A stretch of 64,000 nt of DNA, from contig NZ_WLYI01000003.1 in NCBI RefSeq assembly GCF_009707515.1, positions 1 to 64,000 on the forward strand, read 5' to 3'. Shown in pieces: positions 13,301-28,300 of this stretch; within the stretch, counting starts at the first letter, position 1; every line of letters starts with the position of its first letter. The notes beneath the pieces are model-generated. The model was given only the letters and a program-made list of their open reading frames with translations, ran no database searches and was not told where the DNA came from. Both the position numbers and the translations under genes were made by a program. Source of the DNA: Pseudomonas karstica. Lineage in GTDB: Bacteria; Pseudomonadota; Gammaproteobacteria; Pseudomonadales; Pseudomonadaceae.

Positions 13301-16300
13301 TCGCGCGGGGTTACTTGAACCGCGAAGAACTGACCGCCGAGCGCTTCCTGAGCAATCCATTCAGCGCCGACCCGAGTGCGCGGCTGTACCGCACCGGTGA
13401 CTTGGGCCGTTGGTTGGCAGATGGCAGCATTGAATACCTGGGCCGCAATGACGATCAGGTGAAGATTCGCGGCTTCCGCATTGAGTTGGGTGAAATCGAG
13501 GCGAAACTGGCCGCATGCACCGGTGTGCGTGAAGCTGTGGTATTGGCGCGCCAGGACACGGGCGACAAACGCCTGGTGGCCTATGTGATTGCCAAGGACG
13601 GTGAGCAACTGTCGGCCGCAGAACTGCGCGCCGAGCTGTTGGGCTCATTGGCGGAGTACATGGTTCCCAGTGCTTTCGTCACGTTGACTTCGTTCCCGCT
13701 GACCACCAACGGCAAGCTTGATCGCCAGGCGCTGCCGGTGCCAGACCAGTCATCGGTGGTCAGCCGCGAATACGAGGCGCCGCAAGGTGAGGTCGAAACG
13801 GTAATTGCGCAGATCTGGCAAGACTTGCTGCAACTGCAGCAGGTTGGTCGCCACGATCATTTCTTTGAGCTGGGCGGGCACTCGTTGCTGGCCGTGAAAT
13901 TGATCGAGCGGATGCGCCAGGTTGACCTGGCCGCCGATGTCCGCGTCCTGTTCGGCCAACCGACCCTGGCGGCACTGGCCGCTGCGGTGGGTGGTGGTCG
14001 CGAAATCGTGGTGCCGGTTAACGGCATCCCGCAGGGCTGCACGCGGATCACCCCGGACATGTTGCCGCTGGCCACGTTGAGCCAGGACGAGATCGACCAT
14101 GTAGTGGCCACGGTCCCTGGTGGCGTGTGCAATGTGCAGGACATCTACGCCTTGGCACCGCTGCAGGAGGGGATTTTGTATCACCACCTCGCGGCAGCGA
14201 AAGGCGACCCTTACTTGCAATACGCGATGTTCTCGTTTGACAGTCGCGCCCGCTTGGACGTCTTCGCCCAGGCACTGCAAAGCGTGGTGTCGCGTCACGA
14301 TATCCTGCGCACTGGCGTGGTCTGGGAAAACCTCGACGAGCCCGTGCAAGTGGTCTGGCGCGAGGCACAACTGGGTCTGGATGAGATTGTGTTGGACCCG
14401 CAAGCGGGCGATATCGTCGAGCAATTGCTCGAACGCCTCGACCCACGGCATTTCCGCCTCGACATTCGCCAGGCACCGATGATGCGAATCGGCTATGCCG
14501 AAGACCCGGCGAACCAGCGTTGGGTCGCCATGTTGCTGTTCCACCACATGGTCGACGACGCTACATCCCTGGGCATGCTCACCGCCGAAATCGAAGCGCA
14601 CATGCTCGGCCAGGCGCAGCAGTTAGCGGCCTCGGTACCGTATCGTAACTATGTGGCCCAGGCGCGACTGGGCGTCAGCCGCGAAGAACATGAAGCATTC
14701 TTCCGCGACATGCTCGGCGATGTGGCCGAGCCGACGCTGCCTTTCGGCCTGCAGAATGTGCAGGGCGACGGCCACGATATCGAGGAAGTCCGTCAGGTCG
14801 TGGATGCCGGCCTCAGCCAGCGTCTGCGGGCCCAGGCCCGTCAGCTTGGGGTGAGCGCGGCCAGTGTCTATCACTTGGCCTGGGCGCAGGTACTGGGTCG
14901 CGTGTCTGGCAAGGACGATGTGGTCTTTGGCACAGTGCTGTTGGGTCGGATGCAGGGCGGCGAAGGGGCTGATCGTGCGTTGGGCATGTTTATCAACACC
15001 TTGCCGCTGCGCGTGAGTGTCGGGGCACAAAGTGTACGTGCCGGGGTCAAGGCGACCCATGCGCGGCTGACCGCGCTGCTCGGCCACGAGCATGCCTCGC
15101 TGGTGCTGGCGCAGCGTTGCAGCGGCGTGACCGCGCCGACGCCACTGTTCAGTGCATTGCTCAATTACCGTCACCTGGGGGCACAAACCGCTTCCAGTGA
15201 AACTGTCGCCGCGTGGGAAGGTATTCAGGCGCTGGACGGTGAAGAGCGCACCAACTATCCGTTGACGTTGTCGGTGGATGACTTGGGTGAGGGCTTTAAC
15301 CTGACCGTTATGGCCCAGGCGCCGATAGGTGCCGAGCGTGTTTGCGGCTACATGCAGTGTGTTCTGCAAAACCTGGTCGAAGCGCTGGAACAGGCGCCGC
15401 AAGCAGCGCTGCACGGCTTGGAAGTCTTGCCCAAGGCCGAGCGCCTTCAGTTGCTTGAAACCTGGAACAGCACCGATGCGGTGTATGCCCATGACGCGCT
15501 GATTCACCGCCAGTTCGAATCCCAGGCAGCGGCGCAACCAGACGCCGTGGCGGTGGTGTATGAAGACCTGAGCCTGACCTACGGCGAGCTCAACGCCCGG
15601 GCTAACCGGGTCGCCCATCGTTTGCTGGTACTGGGCGTACGCCCGGATGATCGGGTAGCGATCTGCGTCGAGCGCAGTCTTGAAATGATCGTCGGCTTGC
15701 TGGGCATCCTGAAGTCCGGCGCCGGTTATGTACCGTTGGACCCGGCGTATCCGGCCGAGCGTATGGTCTACATGCTGCACGACAGCGCACCGGTGGCGGT
15801 GTTGGCGCAATCCGCGACTCGGCGGCTGCTGGCCGACGTCTCGGTGCCGGTCGTTGACCTTGATGGCGAAAGTTGCCAGGAACACTCTGTTGCCAACCCA
15901 CAAGTAGCCGGCCTTGGCTCCAGTCACCTGGCGTACGTGATCTACACCTCCGGCTCGACCGGGCTGCCGAAAGGCGTAATGGTCGAACACCGCAACGTCG
16001 CTCGGTTGTTCTCGGCAACCCAGCCCTGGTTCGACTTTGGTCCGCAAGACGTCTGGGCCTTGTTCCATTCCTTCGCGTTCGATTTCTCGGTCTGGGAAAT
16101 CTGGGGCGCGCTGACCCATGGCGGGCGTTTGCTGGTGGTGCCGCAACTGGTCAGCCGTTCGCCGGCAGACTGCTACGCGCTGCTATGCCAGGCCGGTGTC
16201 ACGGTGTTGAACCAGACCCCGAGTGCTTTCCGCCAGTTGATTGCCGCCCAGGGCGAAAGCGACCTGAGCCACAGCCTGCGGCAAGTGATCTTCGGCGGCG

Positions 16301-19300
16301 AAGCGCTGGACACCGGTATCCTCAAACCATGGTATGCCCGGGCTGTGAATGCCCAGGCGCAACTGGTCAACATGTATGGCATCACCGAAACCACGGTGCA
16401 CGTGACCTACCATGCACTGGACGCGGCCGATGCAGAGATGGTCGGCGTCAGCCCGATTGGCCGGCGCATTCCCGACCTGCAACTGTACGTACTGGATGCC
16501 CAGCGCGAGCCAGTACCGGTGGGGGTGATCGGCGAAATGTACGTGGGCGGTGCAGGTGTCGCGCGGGGTTACTTGAATCGTGCGGAGCTCAACAGCGAGC
16601 GCTTTATCACGGACATCTTCAGTGGCCATGCCGGCGCGCGGTTGTACCGCACCGGTGACCTTGGTCGATGGCTGGCAGACGGCAGCATCGAATACCTGGG
16701 CCGTAATGACGACCAGGTGAAGATTCGCGGTTTCCGCATTGAGCTGGGTGAAATCGAGGCGAAGCTGGCGGCATGCGCTGCAGTGCGCGAAGCCGTGGTT
16801 ATCGCCCGTGAAGACGAGCCGGGTGACAAGCGCTTGGTGGCCTATGTGATCGCCGAGGAGGGCGCTCAACTGTCCGCCGCCGAGTTGCGCACGCAGTTGC
16901 TGGACTCGCTGGCGGAATACATGGTGCCGAGCGCGTTTGTGACGCTGTCGGCGTTCCCACTGACTACCAACGGCAAGCTCGACTACAAGGCATTGCCTTC
17001 GCCGGATTCGGCAGCGTATGCCAGCCGCGAATATGAAGCGCCCCAAGGCGAGGTCGAGACGACCATTGCCGGGATTTGGCAGGAGTTGCTGAAGATCGAG
17101 CAGATCGGTCGGCATGACAATTTCTTTGAACTGGGCGGCCATTCTCTGTTGGCCGTGAAACTGATCGAACGGATGCGCCAGGTTGACTTGGCTGCCGATG
17201 TTCGTGTGCTGTTTGGCCAACCGACCCTGGCTGCACTGGCTGCCGCCGTCGGTGAGCAACATGACGTGGTGGTGCCGCCCAATCGTATTACCCAGGATTG
17301 CCAGCGGATTACGCCGGATATGTTGCCGCTGGCCGACCTGGATCAGGCGGCTATCGACCGGATTGTCGCCACTGTGCCGGGCGGCGTGGCCAATGTGCAG
17401 GATATTTATGCCCTGGCGCCGTTGCAGGAAGGCATTCTTTATCACCACCTCGCGGCGACCCAAGGTGACCCGTACGTGCTGCAAGTGCTGTTCGACTTTG
17501 ACAGCCGTGAACGACTGGACGCGTTTGCCCAGGCCTTGCAGAGCGTGGTAACGCGCAACGATATTCTGCGCACCAGCATCCTCTGGCAAGGGCTGGAGGC
17601 GCCGGTGCAAGTGGTCTGGCGCAACGCGCAGATGGCGGTCGAGGAAGTTGCGACCGACCTCGCGGCTGGGGATGTCCTGCAGCAACTGCACAGCCATTTC
17701 GATCCGCGGCATTACCGCCTGGACATCGCTCAGGCACCGCTGATGCGGCTGGCCTTCGCGCAAGACCCGGTCAATCAACGCTGGATTGGCATGCTGCTGT
17801 TCCACCACATGGCGCTGGATCACACGGCCCTTGAGGTGGTAGTGCATGAAATGCAGGCCAGCCTGATGGGGCAGACGGACCTGCTCGCAGCTGCCGTGCC
17901 ATACCGTAACCATGTGGCGCAGGCGCGTCTGGGAGTGAGTCGCGAGCAACACGAGGCGTTCTTCCGCGAAATGCTCGGCGATATCGAAGAGCCGACGCTG
18001 CCGTTCGGCTTGCAGGATGTGCAAGGCGACGGCGGCGGTATCGAAGAGCAGCAGCTATTGGTCGATGACGCGCTGAGCCAGCGTCTGCGAGTGCAGGCCC
18101 GTCAACTGGGGGTCAGTGCGGCCAGCCTGGTTCACTTGGCGTGGGCGCAGGTCGTCGGTCGGGTGTCGGGGCGCGAAGAAGTGGTGTTCGGCACCGTACT
18201 GATGGGGCGGATGCAGGGTGGTGACGGGGCCGATCGTGCCCTGGGCATGTTCATCAATACGCTCCCGCTGCGCATCAGTGTCGGCGCGCAAAGTGCGCGC
18301 GCCGGGGTCAAGGCAACCCATACGCAGCTCTCGGCCTTGTTGGGGCACGAGCATGCTTCGCTGTCCCTGGCGCAACGTTGCAGTGGCGTGCCGAACTCGC
18401 TGGCGCTGTTCAGCACGCTGTTGAACTACCGACACAGCGCGTCTGAAGCGGTGTCCGAGCAGGCGGTTTCGGCCTGGCAGGGGATTCAGACACTGAGCAT
18501 GGAAGAGCGGACCAACTACCCGTTGTGCCTGAATGTGGACGATCTGGGCGAGGGTTTCATGCTCACCGCGCAAGCGGTGGTCGAGGTCAGTGCGCAGCGT
18601 GTTTGCGATTACATGCATACGGCGATGGAAACGTTGGTGGAGGCGTTGGAACAAACGCCTGACGCGTCGTTGCGTAGTTTGTCGATTTTGCCGGAAACTG
18701 CGCGTGAGCAGTTGCTGGTGACGTTTAACGCCACGCAAGCCGATTACCCGTTGGAGCAGACGGTTCACGGCTTGTTTGAAGCCCAGGTGGCGCGCACCCC
18801 AGAGGCGCTGGCGGTGCTGCATGGTGCGCAGCGCTTGAGTTATCGCGAGCTGAATGAGCGAGCCAACCGGTTGGCGCATTACCTGCGCAAGCAGGGTGTA
18901 CAGCCGGATTCCCGGGTGGCGATCTGCGTCGAACGTAGCCTCGATATGGTGGTGGGCCTGCTGGCGATTCTGAAAGCAGGCGGCGGTTATGTACCGCTGG
19001 ATCCGGCTTATCCGTTGGACCGGATTGCCTACATGCTTGAAGACAGCACGCCGGCCGTGGTGTTGGCGCAGGCAGCCACGCTCGGGCTGCTGAGCGAAGC
19101 GTCGATGCCAGTGATCAACCTGGACAGCGAGCTCTGGCAGGACGAATCCGTGTCTAATCCGCAGGTCGCGGACCTGACCTCGTCGCACCTGGCCTACGTG
19201 ATCTACACCTCGGGCTCCACCGGTTTGCCCAAAGGCGTGATGATCGAGCACCGCAATACGGTGAACTTCCTGACCTGGGCACATCGTTCATTTGACGCTG

Positions 19301-22300
19301 AAACCTTGGCCAAAACCTTGTTCTCCACCTCGTTGAACTTCGACCTGGCGGTCTACGAGTGCTTTGCGCCACTGACGTCCGGCGGCAGTATCGATGTCGT
19401 GACTAATGTGCTGGAACTGCAGCAGGGCGAACACGACATCACCTTGATCAACACCGTGCCTTCGGCGCTCAAGGCGTTGCTGGAATCCGGCGGATTGAGC
19501 GAAGGCGTGCACACGGTCAACGTCGCCGGTGAAGCGCTCAAGCGCAGCCTGGTGGAAAACCTGTTCGAGCAGACCCAGGTCAAGCGCCTGTGCAACCTTT
19601 ACGGCCCTTCGGAAACCACCACCTACTCAAGCTGGGTGTCGATGGCTCGTGAAGACGGTTTTGCCGCACACATCGGCAAACCGGTGGCCAATACCCAGTT
19701 CTACCTGCTGGACGAGCACGGGCAACCGGTGCCATTGGGTGTGGCGGGTGAAATCTATATCGGCGGTGCCGGCGTGGCGCGGGGTTACCTGAACCGTGAC
19801 GACCTGACCGCTGAACGCTTCCTCAAAGATCCGTTCAGCAGCGCTGCAAATGCACGCATGTACCGCACCGGCGACCTGGGCCGCTACCTGCCCGACGGCA
19901 ACATCGAATACCTGGGCCGTAACGACGACCAGGTGAAGATCCGCGGTTTCCGTATCGAGCTGGGCGAGATCGAAGCCAAGCTCGCGCAGCATCAGGACAT
20001 CAACGAAACTGCAGTGCTGGCCCGCGAAGACGTGCCGGGCGACAAACGCCTGGTCGCCTACTACACCTCGGCGCAAACACTCGACATCGACACACTGCGC
20101 CGTCACCTGCAAACCCAACTGCCGGACTACATGATTCCGGCCGCCTACGTGCACCTTGATGCACTGCCGCTGACCCCCAACGGTAAACTCGACCGCAAGG
20201 CCTTGCCGGTACCGGACCTTGAATCAGTCATCACCCGGGGCTACGAAGCCCCGCAAGGCGAAGTCGAAATCGTTCTTGCACAGATCTGGCAAAAATTGCT
20301 CGGCCTGCCGCAAGTCGGTCGCCATGACCAGTTCTTCGAGTTGGGCGGCCACTCGCTGTTGGCGATCCAATTGATATCCCAGGTGCGCTTGCAACTGGGC
20401 GTGGAACTGGGTCTGGCCGACCTGTTCGAGCACCCGCAACTCGCCGCACTGGCGCAGTCCGTGGCCCAGGCCAGTCGCAGCACCTTGCCGGACATTGTCA
20501 ATGTCTCCCGCGAGGAAGACTTGCCGCTGTCGTTCGCCCAACAGCGCCTGTGGTTCCTGGCGCAAATGGAGGGTGGCAGCGCGGCTTACCACATGCCGGC
20601 CGGCTTACGCCTGCGTGGCAGCCTGGACCGCGTCGCCCTGCAACGCGCCCTGGATCGTATCGTGGCTCGCCACGAAATACTGCGCACCACGTTCGTTCAG
20701 GACCACGGCGAGGAAGCACGGCAACGCATTGCTCCAGCCGACTGCGGTTTCGCTTTGCGCGAGTACGATTTGCACGGCCAGGTCGACACCGACGCCGAAC
20801 TGCAGACCCTGGCGGCGCAAGAAGCGGTCGAGCTGTTCGATTTGGAACAGGGCCCGTTGATTCGCGGTCGTTTGATTTGTCTGGATCACCAGGATCACGT
20901 ACTGCTGGTGACCATGCACCATATCGTCTCGGACGGCTGGTCGATCGGCGTGCTGACCCAGGAACTGGCAGCGCTGTATAACGCCTTCTGTCACGGCCTC
21001 GACGATCCGCTGCCGGCACTGACCGTGCAATACGCCGACTATGCCGTGTGGCAACGCCGCTGGTTGAGCGGCGAAGTGATGCGCACCCAAAGCACCTGGT
21101 GGCAGCAGACCCTCGCTGAAGCTCCGGCGCTGCTGACGCTACCGACTGATCGGTTGCGCCCGGCACAGCAGGACTACGCCGGGGCTGCGCTGGCAGTGGT
21201 CCTTGATCAAGACCTGACCACCGGCCTCAAAGCCTTGAGCAAACGTCACGGCACCACGCTCTACATGACGTTGATGGCCGGCTGGGCGGCGCTGTTGAGC
21301 CGGCTTTCGGGTCAGGACGAGGTGGTGATCGGTTCGCCGGTAGCCAACCGTATGCGGGCAGAAGTCGAGGGCTTGATCGGGTTGTTTGTCAACACGCTAG
21401 CCGTGCGTGTGGATGTCTGCGGTGCGCCGAGCGTCGAAACCTTACTTGCACGGGTCAAGGCCCAGACCCTCGGGGCCCAGGCCCATCAAGACCTACCGTT
21501 CGAGCAAGTGGTAGAAGTGCTCAACCCGGTTCGTAGCCTGGCCCACAGTCCGGTGTTCCAAGCCATGTTGTCGTGGCAGAACCTGGACAGCACCGAACTG
21601 CTGCTCGATGGCCTGAAACTTGAAGGCGTGGGTGCGGCCAATAGTGTGGCCAAGTTCGACCTGTCGCTGGAACTGGGCGAAGCCCAGGATCAGTTGTTCG
21701 GCACGTTGGAGTACGCCACCGCATTGTTCGATGAGAGCACGGTGCAGCGTTACCTCGGTTATTTCGAGCGGCTGCTGCGTGCCATGGTGGCTGACGACCA
21801 GGTGCTGGTTGAACGGATTTCGCTGCTGGACGAGACCGAACGTCAGCGTTTGCTGGTCGACCTCAATGCCACGCAGTCAGCGTACCCGCACGACCAGACG
21901 ATCCATCAGTTGTTCGAAGCGCAGGTCTGCGCGCAACCCGAGGCCATCGCGGTGGTGTTCGACGGTGAGCGGCTGAGCTACGCAGAGTTGAATCGCCAGG
22001 CCAACCAGTTGGCGCATCACTTGATCGGGCAGGGCATTCGCCCGGATGATCGGGTGGCGATCTGCGTCGAACGCAGTGCCGAAATGCTGGTCGGTTTGTT
22101 GGCGATCCTCAAGGCCGGCGGCGGTTACGTGCCACTCGACCCGGCGTTCCCGGCGGAACGACTGGCCTACATGCTCGCCGACAGCGCGCCGACGATGCTA
22201 TTGACCCAGCGTGCGCTGCAAGCGCGGCTGCCTGCACTGGAAGTGCCGGTGGTGTTGCTTGACCACGAGGAACGGGTGCGTAGCGGCATCTCCGTCGGCA

Positions 22301-25300
22301 ACGAGCACAACCCGGTTATCCCGACCCTGGGCGCGCGCCACCTGGCCTACGTGATCTACACCTCGGGTTCGACCGGCAACCCCAAAGGGGTCATGATCGA
22401 ACACCGCGGCCTGGTCAATTACAGTGTCGATGCGGTCCGCTTGTTCGGCCTGACGCCGGCCGACACGGTGCTGCAACAGAACACCCTGAACTTCGACCTG
22501 TCGGTGGAAGAGATCTTCCCGGCACTGACCGCAGGCGCGACCCTGGCGCCCAGCCGTGTGCTCTTTGGCACGTCTCAAACCGCTGAGATCCGTCCGACGT
22601 TCCTGCACCTGACCGCGGCGCACTGGCATACCCTGGCCGCCGAATGGCACTACACCCCGGCGCTGGCTCGCGAGCAGTTGCGTGACGTGCGCCTGATCAA
22701 TGTCACCGGCGACGCCTTGTCGACGCACAAGTTGCAGATGTGGGAACAGGTGCGCCCGGCGCACACGAAACTGATCAACACCTACGGTCCGACTGAAGCG
22801 ACAGTGTCGTGCACGGCTGCCTACGTCACCTACGAGGGACTTAACAGCAATGCCAGCATCGGCACGCCGATGGCTAATACCCGTATTTACCTGCTCGATG
22901 CCCACCAGCAACCGGTGCCGTTCGGGGTCTCCGGCGAGATCTTTATCGGTGGCGACGGCGTGGCCCGGGGTTACCTCAACCTGGATGCAATCAGCGCCGA
23001 ACGCTTTCTTGCCGACCCGTTCAGCGAACTGCCCGGCGCGCGGATGTACAAAACCGGCGACCTGGCGCGCTATCGTCCTGACGCAGGCCTTGAATACCTG
23101 GGTCGTAACGACTTCCAGGTCAAGGTACGGGGGTTCCGTATCGAACTGGGCGAGATCGAAGCCCGACTCGGCGATTGCGCCGGGGTCAAGGAAGCGGCGG
23201 TGATCGTTCGCGAAGATGCGCCGGGTGACAAACGCCTGGTGGCTTACGTGGTTGCGCACACTGGCGTGGTGCTCACCGTGGAGAGTTTGCGTGTGCAGCT
23301 ATTGCCGGTGTTGCCCGAGTACATGCTACCGAGTGCGTTCGTCACCCTGGCGGCGTTGCCGCTGACGCCGAACCGTAAACTCGACCGTCAAGCGCTGCCG
23401 GCGCCCGACGGCGAGGCTTACGCCAGTCGCGCTCACGAAGCGCCGCAAGGTGCTACGCAAATCGCCCTGGCGCAGATCTGGCAGGACTTGCTCAAGGTTG
23501 AATCGGTGGGGCGTCATGACCATTTCTTCGACCTCGGCGGCCATTCGTTGCTGGTGATGCGCTTGATCTCGCAGGTGCGCCAACACCTGGGTGTGGAGCT
23601 GAACCTGGCCGATGTCTTTGCCCATCCCGAACTGGCAGCGCTGGCGCAAGTACTGGTCCAGGCCGCACGCAGCACCCAGCCCGATATCGTGCAGGTGTCT
23701 CGTGACCAGGCCTTGCCGTTGTCCTTTGCGCAACAGCGCCTGTGGTTCCTGGCGCAACTGGATGGCGCGAGTGCGGCGTATCACATTCCCACCGGCCTGC
23801 GTCTGCGCGGGGAGCTGGACAACCTCGCACTGACTCGCGCCCTGGATCGAATCGTCGCTCGCCACGAAGCCTTGCGCACCACGTTTGTACAGGAACAAGG
23901 ACAGGAGCCGGAGCAACGCATTGCCCCCGCCGACATCGGTTTTGCCCTGCAATTGCAGGATCTGGCGGAGCATCCGGACGCCGAAACCGAGTTGTTGGTC
24001 ATGGCTGCGCAGGAGGCTCGCCAGGCGTTTGACCTGATGCGCGGTCCGCTGGTCCGTGGTCGCCTGGTGCGCATGGCCGACGACGATCATGTGCTGCTGG
24101 TGACGATGCATCACATCGTCTCGGACGGTTGGTCGGCGGACGTGCTGACCCGTGAACTTGGCGTGCTGTATGAGGCGTTCCGCCAGGGGCAGGATGATCC
24201 GCTGCCGACCTTGCCGGTTCAATATGCCGACTACGCCATCTGGCAGCGCAACTGGCTGACGGGTGAGGTGTTGCACCAACAGGAAGTCTACTGGCAGCAA
24301 GCATTGGCTGGTGCGCCGGCGCTGCTGACATTGCCGAGCGACCGCGCACGTCCCGCGCAACAAGACTATTCAGGCAATGCCGTGGGGATCGCACTGGATG
24401 AAACCTTGACCCGCGACCTCAAGACGTTGAGTCAGCGCCAGGGCACCACGTTGTTCATGACGGTGATGGCTGCCTGGGCGACGGTGCTGAGTCGCCTGTC
24501 TGGGCAAAGTGACATCGTTATCGGTACGCCAGTAGCGAATCGTCTGCGTGCTGAAGTCGAAGACCTGATCGGTTTCTTCGTCAACACGCTGGCGCTGCGC
24601 ATCGACGTGTCAGCAGGCCTGACGGTCGAAGGTTTGCTACAACAGGTGAAGGTTCAGACCCTGGGCGCCCAGGCGCACCAGGACTTGCCGTTCGAACAGG
24701 TGGTGGAGGTGGTCCGGCCGGTTCGCAGCCTGTCTCACAGCCCGGTGTTCCAGGCCATGTTGTCTTGGCAGAACAATGAAAGTGCTGGACTGGAGTTGGG
24801 CGACATGGCCCTGCAAGGGTTGGGTGTGAGCAGCCGTACGGCAAAGTTTGATGTTTTGCTGGACATGACGGAGATTGGCGGCCAACTGTTCGGCTCGCTG
24901 GAATACGCCACCGCGCTGTTTGACCAGGCAACGATGGAGCGCTATCTCGGTTATCTCGAGTGCGTATTGCGCGCCATGGTTGCCAACGAACACACCGTGC
25001 TGGCGAAAATCCCGCTGCTGAGTGACAACGAACGGCATTATCTGCTGCAAACCCTTAACGCTACAGCGGTCGAGTACCCGCAGGATTTGACTTTGAAGGG
25101 CTTGTTCGAAGCGCAGGTCGCTGCGCGTCCGGACGCTATCGCTGTGACGTATGAAAACAATCACTGGACTTACGACACCCTGAACCGCCGCGCCAACCAG
25201 GTGGCCCATCGATTGATCGCCCTGGGCATTCGTCCGGACGATCGCGTGGCGATTTGCGTCGAGCGCGGGCTGGAAATGATCGTCGGCCTACTGGGCATCC

Positions 25301-28300
25301 TGAAATCCGGCGCCTGCTATGTGCCGCTGGATCCGGCTTACCCGGCCGAGCGCATGGCCTACATGCTTGACGACAGTAATCCTGCGGCCCTGGTGACTCA
25401 GTTGCCTTTGCGCGACCAGTTGCCACAACTGAATGTGCCGACGCTACTGCTCGACCTGATCGACGCCAACCATGAGGCCCCTGCAACGCAGCATAACCCT
25501 GACGTCCCAGGCTTGACGTCGAGCCATTTGGCCTACGTGATCTACACCTCTGGCTCGACTGGCCAGCCCAAGGGTGTGATGGTCGAACACCGCAATGTCG
25601 CGCGCCTGTTCTCGGCGACCCAGCCTTGGTTCGACTTCGGCCCGCAAGACGTGTGGGCCTTGTTCCACTCCTTCGCCTTTGATTTCTCGGTATGGGAAAT
25701 CTGGGGCGCGCTGACCCACGGCGGGCGTTTGTTGGTTGTTCCACAGTTGGTCAGCCGTTCGCCACAAGAATGCTATGCATTGTTGTGCGAGGCCGGTGTA
25801 ACGGTCCTGAACCAGACGCCGAGCGCCTTCCGTCAGCTCAGTGCAGCCCAGGGCGAAAGCAACCTGACGCACAGCCTGCGGCAAGTGATTTTCGGCGGTG
25901 AAGCGCTGGAACCCGGCATTCTCAAACCCTGGTATGCCCGTGCGACTAATGCTCAGACGCAACTGGTCAACATGTACGGCATTACCGAAACAACGGTGCA
26001 CGTAACCTATCGCGCGCTGAAAGCCGCGGATGCGCAACTGATAGGCGTCAGCCCGATTGGTGGGCGCATTCCCGATTTGCAACTGTATGTGCTGGATGCA
26101 CAGTTTGAGCCGGTGCCAGTGGGCGTAGTCGGTGAAATGTATGTGGGTGGTGCGGGGGTCGCACGAGGTTATCTGCACCGTCCAGAACTGACGGCCGAGC
26201 GTTTCCTCAATGATCCGTTCAGCACCACCCCGAATGCACGTATGTATCGCACCGGCGATCTGGGGCGTTATTTGCCGGATGGCAACATCGCGTACCTGGG
26301 CCGTAACGACGATCAGGTCAAGATTCGCGGTTTCCGTATCGAGTTGGGCGAGATCGAGGCCCGTCTCACTGGGCACCCGGCCGTGCTGGAAGCGGTGGTG
26401 ATTGCGCGCGAAGACGAACCTGGTGACAAGCGCCTGGTGGCCTATTACACCCTGCAGGCTCAAGAGCAAGCGGTGGACATTCAGGCACTGCGTACACATT
26501 TGCATGCTCAGTTGCCGGAGCACATGGTGCCGGCCGCGTACGTGCGGCTCGACGCCTGGCCACTGACTCCGAACGGCAAGTTGGATCGCAAGGTCCTGCC
26601 TGCGCCGAACCTGGATTCGTTGGTCACACACGGTTATGAGGCACCGCAAGGTTCAGTCGAAACGACCCTTTCAGAACTTTGGGCCGATTTACTCAAGGTT
26701 GAGCGGGTCGGTCGCCACGACCACTTCTTTGAACTGGGCGGTCACTCACTGCTGGCGGTCACGCTGATCGAACGCATGCGTCAGGTGGGTTTGAGTGCGG
26801 ATGTGCGCGTGCTGTTCGGCCAGCCGACCCTGGCCGCGCTGGCAGCGGCAGTGGGTGGAGGAACGGAGATTGTGGTGCCGGACAATGCGATCACAACAGA
26901 TTGCGAGCGGATCACCCCGGATATGTTGCCGCTGGCGACACTCTCGCAGGTTGAGATCGAGCAGATTGTCGCGAGGGTTCCCGGTGGTGTGGCAAATGTT
27001 CAAGACATCTACGCACTCGCGCCTCTACAGGAAGGGATCTTGTACCACCACCTTGCTACACAACTGGGTGATCCCTATGTACAGCAGGCGTTGTTCAACC
27101 TTCAGGATCAAGCTCGGCTGGATGCCTTCGTCAATGCGTTGCAGGGCGTGATCGGCCGCCACGACATCCTGCGCACAGCAGTACTTTGGGAAGGATTGCG
27201 TGAGCCGGTGCAAGTGGTCTTGCGCGAAACACAGCTGATTTTGGAACGGTGTGTTTTCGAGCCAGGTAGCGACATTGCCGCGCAACTTCGCGAACGCTTC
27301 GATCCGCGCCACTACCGGATTGATGTACGGCAGGCTCCATTGCTGCGCCTTGCCTATTCGTATGATGACGAACACCAGCGTTGGGTGGCCTTGTTGCTGT
27401 TCCATCACATAGTGCTCGATCACACTGCACTGGACGTGATCCAGTACGAAATGCAGGCGTACTTGTTAGGGCAGCAAGCGCAATTAGGCGCCGCTGTGCC
27501 GTACCGCAACTATGTAGCGCAGGCCAGACTCGGCATGAGCGAAAGCGCCCATGAGGCTTTCTTCAGCGACATGTTGAGCGACATCAAGGAGCCGACCTTG
27601 CCGTTTGGCCTGCACGATGTGCAGGGCGACGGGACGGGCGTCGAGCAAGCGCAACTGGTGCTGGACGAAACCTTGAGTCGCCGCTTGCGTACGCAGGCTC
27701 GACAATTGGGTGTCAGCGCGGCGAGCCTGCATCACCTGGCGTGGGCGCAGGTAGTGGCGGGTGTTTCCGGGCGAGAGGAGGTGGTGTTCGGCACCGTGCT
27801 GATGGGGCGGATGCAGGGCGGCGAGGGCGCCGATCGAGCGCTGGGACTGTTTATCAACACCTTGCCGTTACGGGTTGATGTTGGCGCAGTCGGGGCACGA
27901 GAGGGGGTGAAGGCGACGCATGCACGGCTGGCTGCATTGCTTGGGCACGAACACGCTTCGCTGGCCCTGGCACAACGTTGCAGCGGTGTAGCCGCGCCGG
28001 CGCCGTTGTTCAGCGCGTTGCTGAACTACCGACACACGGCAACCCAGGTCACCGATGATGCAGTGTCGGCCTGGAGTGGCATCGAAGGGTTGGGGGGCGA
28101 AGAGTGGAGCAACTATCCGCTGTCGCTGAACGTGGACGATCTGGGCGAACCGTTTGCGCTGACCGCATTGGTGGCCTCGCAGGTTGGGGCGAAACGGGTC
28201 TGCGATTACATGCATGCCGCACTGGAAAGCCTGGTCGATGCGCTTGAGCGTACCCCCGACGCGCCGCTGCGCGAGCTGGCCATTCTGCCGTTGGCTGAAC

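Noticed and set aside
16183..18024. Minus-strand open frame of about 613 codons (and similar long frames at 14623-16146, 29299-30822, 55577-56848 and 60727-62376)
   Set aside because: All are antisense or out-of-frame shadows of NRPS genes, with repeated pseudo-sequence where modules repeat and no independent start signals.
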